Below, one piece after another: positions 1 through 8,402 of a DNA stretch of 64,000 nt. Both the position numbers and the translations under genes were made by a program. Under the pieces are notes generated by a model, which was not told the DNA's origin, made no database searches, and worked only from the letters and a program-made list of their open reading frames with translations. This DNA is from JACDEA01 sp963742585 (GTDB lineage Bacteria > Actinomycetota > Acidimicrobiia > Acidimicrobiales > JACDEA01). How positions within the stretch are numbered: position 1 is the stretch's first letter; every line of letters begins with the position of its first letter. The stretch lies in contig CAVUMI010000009.1 of NCBI GenBank assembly GCA_963742585.1, forward strand, positions 806,001 to 870,000, in the 5' to 3' direction.

Positions 1-967
1 TCCCACGGTTCTGGCGGACTGTCGCGTTCACGCCGTGTTCGATGAGCCAGCGGCGGAAGTCACGCACGCCGTGCGTTGGCGTGCCCTGCGTCGCGTACCC
101 AGGGGTCGGATTCAATGGGATGAGGTTCACGTGGGCGCCGAGGGGCTTGGCCAGCTCGGCCAGCTCGGCGGCATCGCTCGGCCGGTCGTTGGTCCCATCG
201 ATGAGCGCCCATTCGAAGGACAGGCGCCGGCCCTTGGCGTCCAGGTAGTCGCGGCACGCAGCCATGAGGTCGGCCAGGGGGTAGCGGCGGTTGATCGGCA
301 CCAGCTCGTCGCGGAGTGCGTCATTGCCGGCGTGCAGCGAGACGGCCAGGTTCACGGGGAGTCGCTCGCCGGCGAGCTTGCGGATACCCGGGATGACGCC
401 GACGGTCGAGATCGTGAGGTGTCGGGCCGAGAGCCCCATGTCGTCGTGGAGACGCACGACGGCCTCCCACATCCGGTCGTAGTTGGCCATGGGTTCGCCC
501 ATCCCCATGAACACCACGTTGCCCAGCCGTCTCCCGCTCTCCCGCGCGACGCGGCCCGCTCGGATGACCTGCTCGACGATCTCCCCGCTGGTGAGGTTGC
601 GGTCGAAGCCCCCCTGACCGGTCGCACAGAATCCGCACGCCATCGCGCACCCGGCCTGCGTGGAGACGCACACCGTCGAGCGCCGTGGGTAGTGCATCAG
701 TACGGTCTCGATCGCGTTGCCGTCGGCCATCGACCACAGCCACTTCACCGTCGAACCCCCGTCGCCGACCGACTCGGTGTGGGGTGTGAGCGCGGCGGGG
801 AAGGCTTCGGCGAGCCGATCCCGGAGCGTCCGGGGGAGCGTGGTCATCTCGGCGGGAAGCGCCAGCTCGTCGTAGAGCGCGTGCCACACCTGCTGCGACC
901 GGTAGTCGGGCTCACCGGTGAGAAGGCGGCGGACGTCGTCGAGCGACGCATCGAACAGAGTTGGCAC
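1..967 (-). CDS. rlmN: 23S rRNA (adenine-C2)-methyltransferase RlmN, 3' end cut by window edge
   Basis: Radical SAM enzyme that methylates C2 of A2503 in 23S rRNA (and A37 of some tRNAs in known homologues). The reverse strand reads continuously from a GTG at 967 to the window edge. It carries the iron-sulfur motif GCAMACGFCATGQGGFDRN (CxxxCxxC), then MGMGEPMANYD, then SVSTVGVIPGI-like and NLAVSLHAGND segments, the usual RlmN order. The last visible part is LIEHGVNATVRQNRG, so only the C-terminal tail with the catalytic-cycle cysteine is missing. The GTG start gives VPTLFDASLDDVRRLL, which fits actinobacterial RlmN N-termini. It is divergent from the VIT-family gene with only about 23 bases between the starts, so the promoters must overlap the coding ends. 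Confidence 0.93.
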   Translation of the reverse strand, partial: MPTLFDASLDDVRRLLTGEPDYRSQQVWHALYDELALPAEMTTLPRTLRDRLAEAFPAALTPHTESVGDGGSTVKWLWSMADGNAIETVLMHYPRRSTVCVSTQAGCAMACGFCATGQGGFDRNLTSGEIVEQVIRAGRVARESGRRLGNVVFMGMGEPMANYDRMWEAVVRLHDDMGLSARHLTISTVGVIPGIRKLAGERLPVNLAVSLHAGNDALRDELVPINRRYPLADLMAACRDYLDAKGRRLSFEWALIDGTNDRPSDAAELAELAKPLGAHVNLIPLNPTPGYATQGTPTHGVRDFRRWLIEHGVNATVRQNRG

Positions 968-990
968 AGGGCCAGGGTAGGTTGCTCGCT

Positions 991-1710
991 GTGAGCGATC
1001 TGCCCGCCGCGATGGTTGAACACCATCACCGGGATGTGCAGGGCGGGGCGGCCAGGGCCGCAGTGTTCGGCGTGAGCGACGGCTTGGTGAGCAACGTCTC
1101 GCTCATCCTCGGAGTGGCCGGCGCCAACCCCGCGCCCGGCATCGTGCGCCTGGCCGGTCTGGCCGGACTCATCGCCGGCGCCTTCTCGATGGCCTCAGGC
1201 GAGTACGTGTCGATGAAGGCGCAGACCGAGCTTCTGCAGCGCGAGCTCGAGCTTGAACGGCGCGAGCTGCACCGTCACCCCGAAGCCGAGCAGCGCGAGC
1301 TCGCTGCCCTCTACCGCAAGCGTGGCGTCGGGGCCGAGACCGCCGAGCAGTTGGCGAAAGAGATGATGCGCGATCCACAGACCGCGCTGGAGACCCACGC
1401 CCGCGAAGAGCTTGGCATCGACCCCAACCAACTCGGTGCGCCTCGGCAAGCGGCGGCATCGTCGTTCGTGGCCTTCGGCATTGGCGCGCTCGTGCCACTA
1501 CTGCCGTGGTTCTTCGCCTCCGGTAACGGCGCGGTCGTGGCATCGATTGTCCTCGGCGCGGTGTCGGCGCTGGTGATCGGTGCGGCCCTCGCCCGGTTTA
1601 CGGGCCGCTCGTTCCTGCGGTCCGCCCTCCGCCAGCTCGGAATTGCCACGCTCGCGGCGGGCGTCACCTACGCGGTCGGGCGAGCCGTAGGCGTCAGATC
1701 GCCCACGTAG
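991..1710 (+). CDS. VIT1/CCC1 family membrane transporter-like protein
   Basis: A 239-residue membrane protein of the VIT1/CCC1 family, whose known members move Fe2+/Mn2+ across membranes. An N-terminal FGVSDGLVSNVSLILGVAG segment and the GAFSMASGEYVSMKAQTE motif are family hallmarks. A charged Glu-rich stretch follows (residues ~75-135; in plant VIT1 this is the metal-binding cytosolic domain), then two or three hydrophobic helices near the C-terminus. I chose the GTG at 991; an in-frame TTG at 961 would overlap the rlmN start. The 3' end overlaps the convergent mshD gene by 43 bases. Iron or manganese transport is inferred from the family. Confidence 0.88.
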   Translation: MSDLPAAMVEHHHRDVQGGAARAAVFGVSDGLVSNVSLILGVAGANPAPGIVRLAGLAGLIAGAFSMASGEYVSMKAQTELLQRELELERRELHRHPEAEQRELAALYRKRGVGAETAEQLAKEMMRDPQTALETHAREELGIDPNQLGAPRQAAASSFVAFGIGALVPLLPWFFASGNGAVVASIVLGAVSALVIGAALARFTGRSFLRSALRQLGIATLAAGVTYAVGRAVGVRSPT

Positions 1711-2609
1711 GCGCGGTCGACGTGGTCGACCGCGAACCCCAGCTTCTCGTACAGCAGTACGGCCCCGGTGTTGCCGGCATCCACGTAGAGCATCGCGGTG
1801 GTGAGGCCGTGCTGGGCGAGATGGTCGAGACCGGCCAGCACCAGCGCGTGACCCAGCCCGAGTCCATGGAAATCAGGATCCACCGCAATCACGTAGATCT
1901 CACCGAGCGGCGGGTCGTGGTCGGCGTGCACCTTGGTCCAACAGAACCCCGCGAGCCGACCCTCGCTCTCATGCAGAAGGAAGCCGCGTGGGTCGAACCA
2001 TGGCTCGGCCTCTCGAGCCTTCAGGGTGTCGATGTCCCAGCCGCCCTGCTCGGGGTGGGCGGCGAAGGCGCGGTTGTTCACCGTCAGCCACGCTTCCTCG
2101 TCGTGCCCCACGCGGAACGGTCGAGTGTCGAGCGCGTACGGTTCGTCGACGGGCAGCGGCCGTCGCATCTGGAGGAGATCTCGGCCCCGGGTCAGGCCAA
2201 CCGCGGCAGCGAGATCGTCGTGCACGGCGGTGGGTTTGGGTACCCACAGGTGAACGTGGCCACCGCCCTCGTCCCGCACGATCGCCAGTGCGGCGTCCAA
2301 CAGCCCGCGGCCCACGAGCAGTTTCGGGTCGCGGTGGTGGGGGTCGACCACGAACTCGAGCGCCCAACTGTCGGCGCCACGCGTCAGATGGGCGTAACCC
2401 ACGGGGTGGTCGTGACCCGGCTCCCAGGCCACCAGACCAGCGAAACCGGCTCGACCACCTTGAACGAGGTCCAGCCACTTGTGCTCGCCGAGCGGGTGAT
2501 GCCCGTCGGCGGCGGTTGCGACATCGAGCAGCTCCTTGACCGACGCGATATCGCCCGCGCCCATCTGTCGCTTCACCTCGAGTCGCACGCCGGCAAAGGT
2601 ACCGTCCAC
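1668..2609 (-). CDS. mshD: Mycothiol synthase (GNAT acetyltransferase)
   Basis: Last step of mycothiol synthesis: acetylation of Cys-GlcN-Ins from acetyl-CoA. The product has about 313 residues with two tandem GNAT domains, the architecture of MshD. The C-terminal domain is the better preserved, with IYVIAVDPDFHGLGLGHAL (acetyl-CoA pyrophosphate loop) and LYVDAGNTGAVLLYEKLGF; the conserved FCWTKVH is also present. The start is uncertain: GTG at 2609 or 2588, both in frame. The longer reading from 2696 would run through the nth start at 2615 and is less likely. The gene is divergent from nth with essentially no spacer. Mycothiol supports placement in Actinomycetota. Confidence 0.9.
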   Translation of the reverse strand: MDGTFAGVRLEVKRQMGAGDIASVKELLDVATAADGHHPLGEHKWLDLVQGGRAGFAGLVAWEPGHDHPVGYAHLTRGADSWALEFVVDPHHRDPKLLVGRGLLDAALAIVRDEGGGHVHLWVPKPTAVHDDLAAAVGLTRGRDLLQMRRPLPVDEPYALDTRPFRVGHDEEAWLTVNNRAFAAHPEQGGWDIDTLKAREAEPWFDPRGFLLHESEGRLAGFCWTKVHADHDPPLGEIYVIAVDPDFHGLGLGHALVLAGLDHLAQHGLTTAMLYVDAGNTGAVLLYEKLGFAVDHVDRAYVGDLTPTARPTA

Positions 2610-2614
2610 GCGCG

Positions 2615-3253
2615 ATGAGGCCTCGATCCCCCAAAGGGCGTGCCAAGGAGACGGCCCGCCGGCTGGCGGAGGAGTACCAGGACGCCGCGTGCGCACTCGT
2701 GCACCAGAACGCCTTTGAGCTGCTGGCGGCCACGATCCTTTCGGCGCAGGCCAACGACGAGCAGGTCAACAAGGTCACGCCCGCCCTGTTCGCGCGCTAT
2801 CCGACGCCGGCTGATCTGGCCGGCGCGAGCACCGGGGAGGTCGAGGCGCTCATCAAGACGCTCGGGCTGTTCCGTTCGAAGGCTCGGAGCCTGGCGGGTA
2901 TGGCCGCGGCGCTGGTCGACCGCCACGCCGGCGAGGTTCCGTCGTCGATGGAGGAGCTCACCGCGCTGCCGGGCGTCGGTCGCAAGACGGCGAATGTCGT
3001 GCGCAGCGTGGCGCTCGGTGAACCGGGGCTGCCCGTCGACACCCACGTGAGCCGGCTCAGCCGCCGGCTGGGCATGACGCAGCAGACCGACCCGGTGAAG
3101 ATCGAGTACGAGCTCAACGACATGATTCCGCCTGCCGAGCGCGGTGTGTTCTCCCTTCGCTTGATCCTGCATGGCCGCCGGGTGTGCGACGCCCGCCGGC
3201 CGCGGTGCCCTGATTGCGTGCTTAATGACTTCTGTCCGAGCTCCCTCGCGTAG
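2615..3253 (+). CDS. nth: Endonuclease III
   Basis: Base-excision repair DNA glycosylase/AP lyase for oxidised pyrimidines; 212 residues, the normal length. The helix-hairpin-helix LPGVGRKTANVV contains the catalytic Lys, and VDTHVSRLSRRLG contains the catalytic Asp. The C-terminal iron-sulfur cluster motif C-x6-C-x2-C-x5-C is intact (CDARRPRCPDCVLNDFC). ATG start at 2615. It is followed after about 93 bases by a small secreted protein gene; the spacer carries a repeated regulatory-like motif. Confidence 0.96.
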   Translation: MRPRSPKGRAKETARRLAEEYQDAACALVHQNAFELLAATILSAQANDEQVNKVTPALFARYPTPADLAGASTGEVEALIKTLGLFRSKARSLAGMAAALVDRHAGEVPSSMEELTALPGVGRKTANVVRSVALGEPGLPVDTHVSRLSRRLGMTQQTDPVKIEYELNDMIPPAERGVFSLRLILHGRRVCDARRPRCPDCVLNDFCPSSLA

Positions 3254-3257
3254 TTAT

Positions 3258-3271
3258 TCACACTTTCCTCA
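3258..3271 (+). promoter_or_regulatory. Repeated 14-bp motif TCACACTTTCCTCA, site a
   Basis: Sits 76 bases upstream of the small secreted protein gene at 3347. Here the motif extends to TCACAC-N5-TCACAC, two direct half-sites 11 bases apart, about one helical turn, which is the geometry used by many OmpR/PhoB-type regulators. The identical 14 bases recur at 16527-16540 (upstream of a response regulator gene) and at 17435-17448. Its role as a regulator binding site is inference. Confidence 0.5.
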
Positions 3272-3346
3272 CACGGACCTGGCAGGTTCATCACTGCGGA
3301 CGCCGATGCTGCAGGCGTACCCAACAGATCGAGGAAGGGACTTCAG

Positions 3347-3919
3347 ATGGTCAAGCGTCATCTAGCCGGCCTGATAGTGGCGGCCGTGGTGGCCGGGAGC
3401 GGCGTCGCCGCAGTGGCGGCCGCCCCGGGCGATGGCTCGGCGGCGCCGAACCGGCCGGCCAAGGAGCAGGTCAAGCAGTGCCGCGAGGCGCAAAAGGCCG
3501 GGCAAGCGCCCAGCGCCGAGTGTCAGGAGCTGCGGGAACAGGCGAAAAACCGGCCTCGGCGCGGCCCCAAGGGTGCTCCGGACGGCGACCTCCTCCGGCG
3601 GGCCATCCACGGCGACCTGGTCGTCAAAACCAAGGACGGCGGGTTCGAGACCGTCGCCGTCGACAAGGGCGTGGTCGAGTCCAAGGGCAACAACACGTTC
3701 TCGATCAAGCGGGCCGACGGCAAGTCGGTCGCCCTGAAGGTCAACGACGCCACGAAGTACAAAGGCGTGGCCGACTTCGGTGCCCTCCAGACCGGCACGC
3801 CTGCGGTCGTGGTCAGCAAGGACGGAACCGCACGGCTGGTGGGCCAACGGGCGCCCGGCACTAACAATGCCGGCGGGGGTATCGTTGAATCAGACGAGGA
3901 ACGGGTACCCGCCACCTAG
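3347..3919 (+). CDS. Small secreted protein of unknown function
   Basis: A 190-residue protein with a clear Sec-type signal: KR near the N-terminus, the hydrophobic LAGLIVAAVVAGSGVAAVAAA, and an AxA-type cleavage region near residue 26. The mature part begins with a Lys/Arg/Gln-rich, coiled-coil-like stretch. A small beta-rich domain follows (residues ~85-175) with repeated Asp-Gly turns (TKDGGFETVAVDKG, KRADGKSVALKV, SKDGTARLV), reminiscent of DUF5666-like secreted domains. A good ribosome site (AGGAAGGG) precedes the ATG. It stands alone with its own terminator and a possible regulator site upstream. Function unknown. Confidence 0.8.
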   Translation: MVKRHLAGLIVAAVVAGSGVAAVAAAPGDGSAAPNRPAKEQVKQCREAQKAGQAPSAECQELREQAKNRPRRGPKGAPDGDLLRRAIHGDLVVKTKDGGFETVAVDKGVVESKGNNTFSIKRADGKSVALKVNDATKYKGVADFGALQTGTPAVVVSKDGTARLVGQRAPGTNNAGGGIVESDEERVPAT

Positions 3920-3963
3920 TTCCCCGTGAGCGGGTGTCGGGATCCGCCGCCCGCACCGCTCCT

Positions 3964-3996
3964 GCGACGGCGCCCTAAGGGGCGCCGTCGCTGTTT
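3964..3996 (+). terminator. Rho-independent terminator
   Basis: A perfect 12-bp GC-rich stem (3964-3975 with 3980-3991) and a 4-base loop TAAG, followed by TGTTTT on the + strand. It lies 45 bases after the stop of the secreted protein gene and just before the 3' end of the opposing acyltransferase. It should terminate the + strand transcript; the minus strand has no T-run. Confidence 0.85.
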
Positions 3997-5211
3997 TCAC
4001 GCCTTGGATGCTTCCCGGTAGGCGAAGCGGTCCTTGAGGCGGAGCCAGCGCTCCTCCCACAGCTTCCAGGAGATGACGGCGGCCACGAACGCAGCGGCGG
4101 TCACAACGGCGAACTGCAGGAGCACCAGCGGGAGGGCGGTACCCCCTGTCAGCGCTTCGGTGACGCCTGTACGTCGCCAGAGTGAGACGAACGCTTGGTT
4201 GATCGGCCAGTGGAACACGTACATGGCGTAGCTGTAGAACCCGACCTTGCGGAGCCAGGCCGCCTCCAGAGGCTTGGCCGACGAGCTGCACAGCCAGACG
4301 ATCAGGGCGGCGCACCCCACGGCGGCCATCGGGTACACCAGCATCGCCGAGGCTGCTGAGTCGAGGCGGAGCGGCCCGGTCAACACGGTGTTCCCTACCA
4401 GCAGCGTGCCGATGCTCACCGCGAGGGGGAGCACGACTGGGCGCACGCGAGCCCACACCGTCGGCGTGCGCACGATGACGGCGGCCATCGCACCGAAGAG
4501 CAGTGTGTCGATCCGGGTGAAGGTCCAATGGCGGAGCGCCCAGGGGTCGGTGCCCGACTGGGCGAGCCCGGTCCGCAGGACGAACACCGCGGCACACACG
4601 ACGACGATGAGAGGCAGTAGCCGTCGCCGCGGCGTCAGGTACACGGCAAGGGGCCATACCAGGTAGAACTGCTCTTCGATCGCGAGCGACCACATGTGGC
4701 CGAGGCCCGGCAGTGTGTGCGGCTCGCTGGCCTGCAGGTAGTTGTGCGTGTAGGTCCACAACCACAGTTGGTTGCCCCACAGATCGTCGCTGTAGTGCCG
4801 CAGCCGGTCCGGCGCGAGGCCGAGCGCGAAGGCGAGCGGTATCGCGATGACGGCCACCACGACCACGGCGTAGAACAACGGGAAGATCCGCAACGTGCGG
4901 CGCGCGTAGAAGCTCCTGAAGTAGCCCTGATCACCCTTGGTGTCGAGGAGGATGCCGGTGATGAGGAAGCCGGACAGCACGAAGAACAAGTCGACGCCCA
5001 GCCATCCCGCGCCGGTGACATGACCGACAACGCGATCAACGCCGCCACCGCCGCCGGCGATGCTGCCCGTGTGATACATGATCACGGCCAGGATGGCGAT
5101 GCCGCGGACGCCGTCGAAGACGGGCACGCGCTTGCCCGGTCCAGGCACGCGGACAGGGAGCTGTCGCGTGCTTTCAGCCCCCGGTTGCTGCCCAGAACCG
5201 TGCAATACCAA
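3997..5211 (-). CDS. Acyltransferase 3 family membrane protein (OafA/YrhL-like)
   Basis: A 404-residue integral membrane acyltransferase of the family that O-acetylates surface polysaccharides, peptidoglycan or antibiotics. Recognisable features: FDGVRGIAILAVIMYH (the His is catalytic in the family), LGVDLFFVLSGFLITGILL, YFRSFYARRTLRIFPLFY, and GHMWSLAIEEQFYLVWPL. About ten hydrophobic segments are visible. The start is probably the TTG at 5211; an internal GTG just before the first motif is an alternative. It follows the small gene at 5226-5414 on the same strand by 14 bases. The acyl acceptor is unknown; a surface glycan would fit the polysaccharide locus further along. Confidence 0.9.
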   Translation of the reverse strand: MVLHGSGQQPGAESTRQLPVRVPGPGKRVPVFDGVRGIAILAVIMYHTGSIAGGGGGVDRVVGHVTGAGWLGVDLFFVLSGFLITGILLDTKGDQGYFRSFYARRTLRIFPLFYAVVVVAVIAIPLAFALGLAPDRLRHYSDDLWGNQLWLWTYTHNYLQASEPHTLPGLGHMWSLAIEEQFYLVWPLAVYLTPRRRLLPLIVVVCAAVFVLRTGLAQSGTDPWALRHWTFTRIDTLLFGAMAAVIVRTPTVWARVRPVVLPLAVSIGTLLVGNTVLTGPLRLDSAASAMLVYPMAAVGCAALIVWLCSSSAKPLEAAWLRKVGFYSYAMYVFHWPINQAFVSLWRRTGVTEALTGGTALPLVLLQFAVVTAAAFVAAVISWKLWEERWLRLKDRFAYREASKA

Positions 5212-5225
5212 GTCGTCGAGTGTAC

Positions 5226-5414
5226 CTAGCCGCGGCTGCTGCTGAGCTTCTGCAGCCGGCGTGTGGCAGCCCGAAGCGCGCGCTCGGCTTCGTAGAGCTC
5301 ACTGGCAGTTGAGTCGTCCTTGGCGGCGGTGGCCTCGTCGGCCATCGCGGTGACTCGCTGCGTGAGCTCGCGGAGCGTTGTGGCCACGGACATCAGTTCG
5401 GCGTAATGCGCCAT
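5226..5414 (-). CDS. Small coiled-coil protein, unknown
   Basis: A 62-residue reading frame, MAHYAELMSVATTL..., rich in Ala, Glu, Arg and Thr and predicted to be almost entirely helical, probably a short coiled coil. ATG at 5414; the Met at residue 8 is an alternative start. It lies between hisD (divergent, 36 bases away) and the acyltransferase on its own strand. I do not recognise a named family. The heptad-like composition and neat spacing argue that it is real rather than a shadow. Confidence 0.6.
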   Translation of the reverse strand: MAHYAELMSVATTLRELTQRVTAMADEATAAKDDSTASELYEAERALRAATRRLQKLSSSRG

Positions 5415-5450
5415 TGGCGGATCGTAGGCGTCGGTACGATGGTTATTTCC

Positions 5451-6740
5451 ATGCTCACCCGGCTTGATCTGCGCGGCGTCACCGGCGACCTGCGATCCGA
5501 ACTGCCGCGGCCGGCGGCAGCCACCGAGCCGCCCATCGCCGAGGTGCGGGCCATCCTCGACGCGGTGCGGGATGGCGGCGACGACGCCCTGCGCCAGCTG
5601 AGTAAGCGCTTCGACGGCGTCGAGATCGACGATCTTCGCGTTCCCCAGGTCGAGATCGACGCGGCGTTGGCCGGCATTCCGCCCTTGCTTCGGGAAGCGT
5701 TGGAAGCGGCGCGGGCCAACATCCTCGCGTTCCATCGCGAGCAGCTTCCGGCTGAGGCTCGGCACGAGCGCGACGGCCTGGTGGTGCGGGCGCTGCACCG
5801 ACCCGTCGACCGGGCCGGCCTCTATGTCCCCGGTGCCTCCACGCCCCTGATCTCGACGGTCCTCATGACCGCGATCCCGGCGCGCGTCGCCGGGGTGCCC
5901 GAAGTCGTCCTCTGCACCGCGCCAGGCCCGGACGGCCATGTGGCCGACGGCATCCTGGCCGCGGCGGCACTGGCCGGCGTCGACGAGGTCTACCGGGTTG
6001 GTGGGGCACAGGCGATCGCCGCCATGGCGTTCGGGACCGAGGCGATCGGGGCCGTCGACGTCATCGTCGGTCCCGGAGGAGCTCGAGTTGCCCAGGCAAA
6101 GCGAGAGGTCGCTTCCAGCGGGCTGGTCGGGGTGCCGTCGTCGTTTGCCGGTCCCTCCGAAGTCGTGGTCGTGGCCGACGAAACCACACCGGTCGAGTTC
6201 GCCGCCATCGACCTGATTGTGCAGATCGAACATGGACCCGACGGTCTGGCATGGCTGGTCACCTGGTCCGAGGATGCGGCCGATCGCATCGCCGAGGCGG
6301 CAGAGAAGCTCGCCGCCGGCGCCGCCCGCCGCGACATCATCGAGGCGAACATGGCGGCGAACTCCTACGTGGCGTTGGTCGACGGTCCCGAGCAGGCAAT
6401 GGCGCTGGCCAACGCCATCGCGCCTGAGCATCTCGAGTTGATGACCGCCGATCCAGAGGCACTCGTGCCGCTCGTTCGCCACGCCGGCGCAGTGTTCACG
6501 GGCGCTTTTGCGCCGGCGAGTGTCGGCGATTACCTGGCCGGACCGAGCCACGTACTGCCCACGTACGGGTCCGCCCGCTTCGCCGGCGCGCTCGGGGTGG
6601 CCGACTTCCTCAAGCCGGTGCACGTGGTGTCGCTGGACGAACCGACGCTGGCTCGGCTTGCGCCACATGTCGTGGCCATCGCCGAGGCCGAGGGCCTCCC
6701 CGCCCACGCCGACTCGGTGCGGGTCCGGTGGCCTCACTGA
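5451..6740 (+). CDS. hisD: Histidinol dehydrogenase
   Basis: Catalyses the last two steps of histidine synthesis (L-histidinol to L-histidine, 2 NAD+), zinc dependent; 429 residues. Features: GLYVPGASTPLISTVLMTAI, GGAQAIAAMAFGTE, GPSEVVVVAD, the zinc-ligand segment QIEHGPDG, PEHLELM, and GDYLAGPSHVLPT with catalytic and ligand residues near the C-terminus. I chose ATG 5451 (MLTRLDLRGVTGD), which matches family N-termini; 5439 and 5406 are less likely. Unusually, the normally strict VGPGN-x-Y-V motif reads VGPGGARVAQAKREV here. First gene of the his block, overlapping hisC by 13 bases. Confidence 0.96.
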   Translation: MLTRLDLRGVTGDLRSELPRPAAATEPPIAEVRAILDAVRDGGDDALRQLSKRFDGVEIDDLRVPQVEIDAALAGIPPLLREALEAARANILAFHREQLPAEARHERDGLVVRALHRPVDRAGLYVPGASTPLISTVLMTAIPARVAGVPEVVLCTAPGPDGHVADGILAAAALAGVDEVYRVGGAQAIAAMAFGTEAIGAVDVIVGPGGARVAQAKREVASSGLVGVPSSFAGPSEVVVVADETTPVEFAAIDLIVQIEHGPDGLAWLVTWSEDAADRIAEAAEKLAAGAARRDIIEANMAANSYVALVDGPEQAMALANAIAPEHLELMTADPEALVPLVRHAGAVFTGAFAPASVGDYLAGPSHVLPTYGSARFAGALGVADFLKPVHVVSLDEPTLARLAPHVVAIAEAEGLPAHADSVRVRWPH

Positions 6741-7777
6741 TCCCGGTCCGCGCCGACGTCGGGGTCCGAGAGGGATACCACTCGCCCCGGGTCGACGTGG
6801 CCGTCCGCCTGAACGTCAACGAGTCGCCTTTCCCCCCGCCGGCGGGCTGGGTGAAGGACTTGCGCGACGCGCTCGCGTCGCTGGCCTATGAGCGCTATCC
6901 CGACCGGGGCGCGTCCGAACTCCGTGGTGCCCTGGCCGAGCTGCACGGCGTCCGGGCGGACCAGGTGTTCTGCGCCAACGGCTCGAATGAAGTGCTCCAG
7001 ACGCTGCTGCTGGCCTACGGCGGGCCTGAACGGAGCGTCGCCGTCTTCGAGCCCACCTACGCGCTGCACTCGCTCATCGCCCGCCACACGGGTACCGCGG
7101 TCGCCGTGGGCTCACGGGGTGAGGACTTCATGCTCGACCTCGACGCCGTCGCCGCCACCCCCGCGGACATCACCTTCGTGTGCTCACCCAACAACCCGAC
7201 CGGACGCGCCGAGCCGCGCGAGGTCGTCGAGAAGGTGCTCGAGTTGGCGCCGGGTCTTGTCGTGGTCGACGAGGCTTACGGACAGTTCTCGCCGTGGTCC
7301 GCGCTGTCGCTCGTCGGCGACGACTCGGGCGTCGTCGTGGTCAGGACGTTCTCGAAGACGTGGGCAATGGCCGCGGTGCGCCTCGGGTATCTGGTCGGCC
7401 CCACGTCGCTAGTGGCCGAGCTCGACCGTTTGGTGTTGCCGTATCACTTGAGTGCGCTCACGCAGGCCGCCGGCCGCCTCGCGCTGGACTATCGCAACGA
7501 GATGGAGGCTCGGGTCGCCACCATTGTCGAGGAGCGGGGCCGGGTCGCCGCCGCCCTGGCCGCCCTTCCGGTTGAGGCCTGGCCCAGCGACGCCAACTTC
7601 ATCCTGTTCCGGCCCCGGTCACGTGAGGGCGCTGCTGTCTGGAAGGCGCTGGTCGAGCGCGACGTGCTGGTGCGGGACTGCACTTCGTGGCCCGGGCTTG
7701 ACGGCTGCCTCCGGGTGACGATCGGAACCCCGGCGGAAAACTCGGCGTTTCTCGCCGCACTCGAGGAGGCACTGTGA
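6728..7777 (+). CDS. hisC: Histidinol-phosphate aminotransferase
   Basis: PLP-dependent class I/II aminotransferase converting imidazole acetol-phosphate and glutamate to histidinol phosphate; 349 residues. Features: LNVNESPFPPP near the N-terminus, FCANGSNEVLQTLL, SPNNPTGRAEP, VVVDEAYGQF, and the PLP-lysine motif TFSKTWAMAAVRLGY. GTG start at 6728, inside the last codons of hisD, indicating translational coupling. The product feeds HisD; the phosphatase step (HisN) is not in this window. Confidence 0.95.
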   Translation: MASLIPVRADVGVREGYHSPRVDVAVRLNVNESPFPPPAGWVKDLRDALASLAYERYPDRGASELRGALAELHGVRADQVFCANGSNEVLQTLLLAYGGPERSVAVFEPTYALHSLIARHTGTAVAVGSRGEDFMLDLDAVAATPADITFVCSPNNPTGRAEPREVVEKVLELAPGLVVVDEAYGQFSPWSALSLVGDDSGVVVVRTFSKTWAMAAVRLGYLVGPTSLVAELDRLVLPYHLSALTQAAGRLALDYRNEMEARVATIVEERGRVAAALAALPVEAWPSDANFILFRPRSREGAAVWKALVERDVLVRDCTSWPGLDGCLRVTIGTPAENSAFLAALEEAL

Positions 7778-7811
7778 GCGAAGACTCGGCGAGCGAACCA
7801 ATGTGGCAGGC

Positions 7812-8402
7812 ATGAGCCGTTCCGCCAACCGGCTGCGCGAGACCAAGGAGACGCGGGTCGAGGTCCAACTCGAACTCGACGGCAACGGAGACGCGACGGC
7901 AGACACCGGGTTGCCGTTCTTCGACCACATGCTGAGCCAGCTGGGCAAGCACGGCGGCTTTGATCTCTCGGTGACGACCAAAGGCGATCTCGAGGTCGAT
8001 GCTCACCACACCGTCGAGGACACCGCGATCCTTCTCGGGGAGGCGCTGGCCGAAGCATTGGGAGACAAGGCCGGCGTGCGCCGGTTCGCATCGATCCTCC
8101 TGCCGCTCGACGAGGCGCTCGTCGAGGTGGCACTCGATCTTTCCGGCCGCCCGTTCACTGTGTACGAGGTCGAGTTCGGCGAGGTCTTGCCGTTGGGAAC
8201 CCCGCCGTTCGACCCGCAGATGGCCGAGCACTTCTTTCAATCGTTCGCCACTGCGGCGGGGATGACCCTCCACGTCCGGCTGCGGGCGGGACGCAACACG
8301 CATCACATCCTCGAGGCGGCATTCAAGGGCCTGGCCCGATGCCTTCGCGACGCGGTGCGGATCGAAGGCGGGGGCGTGCCGTCCACCAAAGGCACTTTGT
8401 GA
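7812..8402 (+). CDS. hisB: Imidazoleglycerol-phosphate dehydratase
   Basis: Monofunctional dehydratase (196 residues) acting on imidazole glycerol phosphate, using two Mn2+ ions. The duplicated metal motifs are present: GLPFFDHMLSQLGKHGG, DAHHTVEDTAI and NTHHILEAAFKGLAR. ATG at 7812 chosen; an in-frame GTG at 7803 would add three residues. Overlaps the hisH GTG by four bases. Confidence 0.96.
   Translation: MSRSANRLRETKETRVEVQLELDGNGDATADTGLPFFDHMLSQLGKHGGFDLSVTTKGDLEVDAHHTVEDTAILLGEALAEALGDKAGVRRFASILLPLDEALVEVALDLSGRPFTVYEVEFGEVLPLGTPPFDPQMAEHFFQSFATAAGMTLHVRLRAGRNTHHILEAAFKGLARCLRDAVRIEGGGVPSTKGTL

Noticed and set aside
35..994. Long + strand frame opposite rlmN
   Set aside because: No family features; low-complexity Arg/Gly/His-rich shadow. 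The reverse strand encodes a clear RlmN.
5415..6737. Long minus-strand frame opposite hisD
   Set aside because: Shadow of hisD caused by high GC; only its last 62 codons (5226-5414) look like a real small gene.
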